Shown here: piece by piece, positions 60,801 through 64,000 of the stretch
Layout of the letters: each line of letters opens with the position of its first letter
How positions within the stretch are numbered: position 1 is the first letter of the stretch
Source of the DNA: Dipetalonema caudispina
Lineage: Eukaryota; Nematoda; Chromadorea; Rhabditida; Onchocercidae
Direction: 5' to 3'
Length of the DNA: 64,000 bases
NCBI GenBank assembly: GCA_013365325.1
Contig: JABVXV010000061.1
Coordinates: 62,001-126,000 of the forward strand
Translations under genes and position numbers: made by a program
Notes under the pieces: generated by a model
Database searches by the model: none
Told to the model about the DNA's origin: nothing
What the model saw: only the letters and a program-made list of their open reading frames with translations

Positions 60801-62276
60801 TTGTTTGAATTGTTGAATGATATTCCAATATCCTTTTGCAGCACTATAAGTTATTGATTTTTTACTAGATGACCATTCGATGTTTCACGTATTGTTTGGC
60901 CTTAGTGAAGAGTAGAGAAGAAGTAGTGGTGGCGATGTGAGTTGTGTCTTGTTGTTCTCAGTTGCGGGTTCCTACAGCAGTTCATATCAATAGTTTGGGA
61001 GCTTTCAGCTAGTCTATTGCTATTTCATCCTGCAGATTATCTCAAAAATATAACTTATAACGAGGCATAAATAGTTTACTATTACCGTTACAATTTTTTA
61101 TGATACTTGAACTGTTATTTGTCCTTTTAAAAAGTTTTTTTAATGTAAGAATGGTTTTACTGGAAAGTACATCTAATCATGCACGAAAAGTATTTTTCTC
61201 GGGCAAGAATAGAAGTATTTGTCTAATGAAATCTAAAAAGCAGGAGAAGACTAGAAAGGAAACAAATTTGGAAATGTTTGTTGTTCTATATGAATTTCTC
61301 CATGCCATCGTTCTGCAAAAGATTTTGTTTAATATATTTTTCCTTTAAGTTTGAACAGGGAAGTAGTAAATTTCGATCGTGTAGTTTAAAAACTTGTAAT
61401 ATTTTAACATTTTAACTAGAATGCTCCGACGTTTTATATGGAGAGAGGGAGAGTGAGAAGGAGAGAGAAAGTTGATTAAAATGATACGGCGTGAAGTACA
61501 TCCAAGTACTTTAAGAATGGCATATGTCAGTTTAAGGTTAATATGATATTATATTCTCCAGTATAACTTGACGGTTCTTACTTATCTTTATCGATCAAAG
61601 AATGTAAGCAAAAAGAATTGATTTGATTTTGATTTTGTTTGCAGAAATATTCTCTGACTTGTGAATTTGTGGTTATGATATTGAGGATTAATTGAAATGA
61701 TTAGACGTTTCGCGTCTCTTTTTATTTTTCTGCTGGAGCAAGTCTATTTAGACTAGTGGTAGTAACTAGAGTTGTTTCTGTTTCTTGTGTATGTAGAAAC
61801 TGTAGATATATTTTGAAGTTGAAAACATTACGAATCAGAATTGCAGTTGAAAGTGTGATGGTGGTGATCAATGAAATCACTGTCGCTTTTCCATCTAAAT
61901 GATAACGATAATTCTGTAGATCAATAGTTGCTGTCTTTAAACTTTCTGGATTGTTTTCATTAGCTATGATAAGGAAGTAATGTGGGAGCGTAGGATTATA
62001 AAGTATTAAGGAATCTTATATTTTGTTCATGTAACTTGCTGGTGATTATTATTCGTGGTAAATATCGAATCAATTGATTAATGGAAAATGAGTAGGCACA
62101 TAGGTATTAATTTATTGAATAATATCTGAAAAATCAACTTGCAGAAAGCTGTAACATTTATCACCATGTGTGAAAGTCTTACTACATTCTGGTGACAGGT
62201 TTCTATCGAACGAAAATAGCAGTCAAAATAAATTTGTGCTGAAATCATCTGGCATGATAGAAATCCCTGGCAAACG
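57833..62276 (+). CDS. tsct-1: TSC22/bunched-type long isoform, 5' part; runs off the window
   Basis: Seven exons join in phase: 57833-57907, 58269-58389, 59003-59125, 59405-59562, 59953-60099, 60499-60584 and 62199-62276, about 262 codons, ending in phase 2 with the gene continuing to the right. Exon 2 encodes VVPVPGTFTRGRWKCWDYKD. The RGRWxCxD core is the motif I associate with long TSC22D/bunched isoforms, which act in growth control and osmotic (WNK kinase) signalling. The rest is Ser/Thr/Pro-rich and disordered (for example IAPPSATPIHGTPSSASIS). The leucine-zipper TSC box is not in the window and should lie to the right. Start: first ATG in the frame (MGVTDNDEQAASEM), directly before a clean donor. 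The name rests on one motif and overall character, so it is tentative; the exon structure is firmer. Introns all begin GT and end AG. Confidence 0.62.
61438..61472 (+). repeat. GA-rich microsatellite
   Basis: A purine tract of GAGAGAGG/GAGAGTGAGAAGG units in the sixth intron of the TSC22-like gene. Confidence 0.7.
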
Positions 62277-64000
62277 GTACATCGGGAAGACAGAATGTTA
62301 GTAAAATTTCTACGTGAGATTCAAACGCAGAATAATAGCATAGCACTTGAAATCATTAGTTTTCACTGGCAAGAATATCAGAACATAATTCCCTTTATAA
62401 CTCGAGTGAGTCGACAGGCATTGAAATCATGATATCTTGCTCTATATAAAAGCCTTTTGAAGAGCAGTAGTATCGCAGCTACTACTTTGTCTCTGGCTTA
62501 GATTGGCTTTATTGTTCATTCTTTGGATTATTCTGTATTTATAATCAAATTGGAAACTCTAACATTTAGAATCAAATAGAGAAATAGCTTCCTGTTAATT
62601 CTGAATTTTGCGCAAAATTTCCGATACATTTTTAATTTGTTTATACAATGTTCTTGCAAATTTTTGCAATAGTATTTACTATTCATAACTGAATAACCAG
62701 CTATAAATGCTCGCCCTTTCACTCTAAGCTATTTATGTTACTTTTAGCGCTTATGAGATCATTTGTTTTTCATTACTATTATTCGACTATGGCTATTTGC
62801 GTTGGTTTCTGCAGTCTACATTTACGCATGTAGAAGGTTTTTTTTAAGGTACGAATTTTAAAAACGTTATTACTGTGATAAAATTCGATGCGACAAATAA
62901 ACTGGATTTCTCTTTATAAGAAATAAGTGTACTCATGAAGGATTAAAAGATCACCTGCACAACTAGGGATATGTTGTTCCATTACATGCATCCATGTTCC
63001 ATCTCTCTACGGATTTTAGGTACAATACGAACGCAATTTGGTTTAGGAAGATGTTTTTATTGACTTTCAAAAATACCCTGAAAAGATGTAGTATCTTTAA
63101 TTTTTGAACTCACATTTCATACCTTGTCTTATTCATTTGAGCTCATCATGGATATGCTATGAGGGGGGAAGCGGAAATTCGAATAAGATAGGAGAGGACG
63201 CTGGTAGTTTGTGGTGAGCTGTGGATGTTTATGTGAAGAATCCAGGACTAAGTTCTTGCAATACGGATTTCCATTTCCTAAGCTTTTAATCAATTTTTAA
63301 ATCATTAATTTATTTTCAAATATCACTGAGCAATAAAATTTGATCAAGTAAACTACTAAATTATGATCATTCTGCGTCATTTTGCTATTTCTGTTTTTGG
63401 TTTTTTTCGGTATATTTGTAAAGGTTTTAATCGTCGATTAGTAATTCTTTATTGTTTTGTAACTCGGTTCTCATTTCTCCGTTAGTAATTATTTTGAAGT
63501 TTAATTTAGCAACAAAAAATGTATAAATTTGTATATTTTAAAGCTTCGAACCAATAAATGAATTACTTTAATTTGAGGATATGTTGTAGGTGAAAGAAAG
63601 TTTGTTGTGATCTTCGATGTTTCGTGAAGTTTTGGGGCGAAACATTTTTAGTTGCGGAAATTTAGATTTATTCCCATTTATTTATTTTACAATTGCAATT
63701 TTTATTCTTATTGGGAGTGCTTTGTTGAGTTTTTTTTTATGGTTAACTGATTTTCCAAAAAATTTTTTTTGGGAAGAAAGAAGGAAAGAAAAAATGTCGA
63801 CATTCGTTTTTATTTTATTTGGTAAAGGAAAAGGAGTGGTAAAATTTGTCGGAAGACGGGTAGGAGATTGTTGCATTATTTTTTAAGTCTGGATAAAGAT
63901 ATTTCAGGATTGACTAGCACCGTTATTAGACATTGGTACAAGATTTAATAGAAGCATCATTTAAATAGTTTGATTAGATGATACCATTATTGGAGGTGGG
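62277..64000 (+). other. Intron sequence of the TSC22-like gene to the window end
   Basis: After the last exon found (donor gtacat at 62277) no further convincing exon is seen. The frame at 63617-63886 is Phe/Lys-rich with a hydrophobic stretch and no similarity I recognise. A downstream promoter for a short TSC22 isoform could lie in or beyond this stretch, but nothing in the sequence proves it. Confidence 0.45.

Noticed and set aside
63617..63886. A + strand 89-codon frame near the window end, considered as a short TSC22 isoform start
   Set aside because: No TSC-box leucine zipper, and it contains runs of Phe and Lys from low-complexity DNA.

Overview
The window looks like nuclear DNA of a parasitic nematode, most likely a filarial or other spirurid worm. 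The DNA is strongly AT-rich. Genes are split into many short exons with GT..AG introns of about 40 nt to 9 kb. Every protein I could rebuild across splice sites is closest to nematode family members as I remember them. No rRNA, tRNA, CRISPR or intact mobile element was recognised.

Layout. (1) 1-1.3 kb, + strand: a probable 3' end of an unrecognised gene, two candidate exons followed by AATAAA. (2) 1.3-9.6 kb: no confident gene, with a decayed coding relic near 6.2-7.2 kb. (3) 9.68-10.88 kb, + strand: a small FMRFamide-like neuropeptide precursor that I assign to flp-19. (4) 10.9-13.4 kb: two stretches that look like coding sequence but fit no gene, one of them a frameshifted relic ending just before abl-1. 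(5) 13.45-34.41 kb, - strand: a complete Abl tyrosine kinase gene, 21 exons and about 1240 residues, with an alternative first exon at about 33.1-33.26 kb that I infer. (6) 34.4-44.7 kb: about 10 kb with no recognisable gene. (7) 44.75-56.64 kb, - strand: a complete GCN2 gene (eIF2-alpha kinase; RWD, pseudokinase, kinase, HisRS-like and C-terminal regions). (8) 57.83 kb to the window end, + strand: the 5' part of a gene with a TSC22/bunched-type RGRW motif. It diverges from gcn-2 across about 1.2 kb that probably carries both promoters.

The genes do not form an operon; they are separate neuronal/signalling, stress-response and growth-control loci. As I recall, C. elegans flp-19 and abl-1 lie on the same cosmid (M79), so their adjacency here looks like conserved microsynteny. 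The most interesting points are a decayed first peptide in the flp-19 precursor that keeps its register and its KR cleavage site, an abl-1 alternative first exon in matching phase that would replace the myristoylated N-terminus, an alternative stop that would remove the Abl actin-binding domain, and a miRNA-like intronic hairpin.

Exon borders were placed by hand from splice signals, reading-frame phase and family similarity. They are least certain in the gcn-2 pseudokinase (54.2-54.9 kb) and at abl-1 exon 16.
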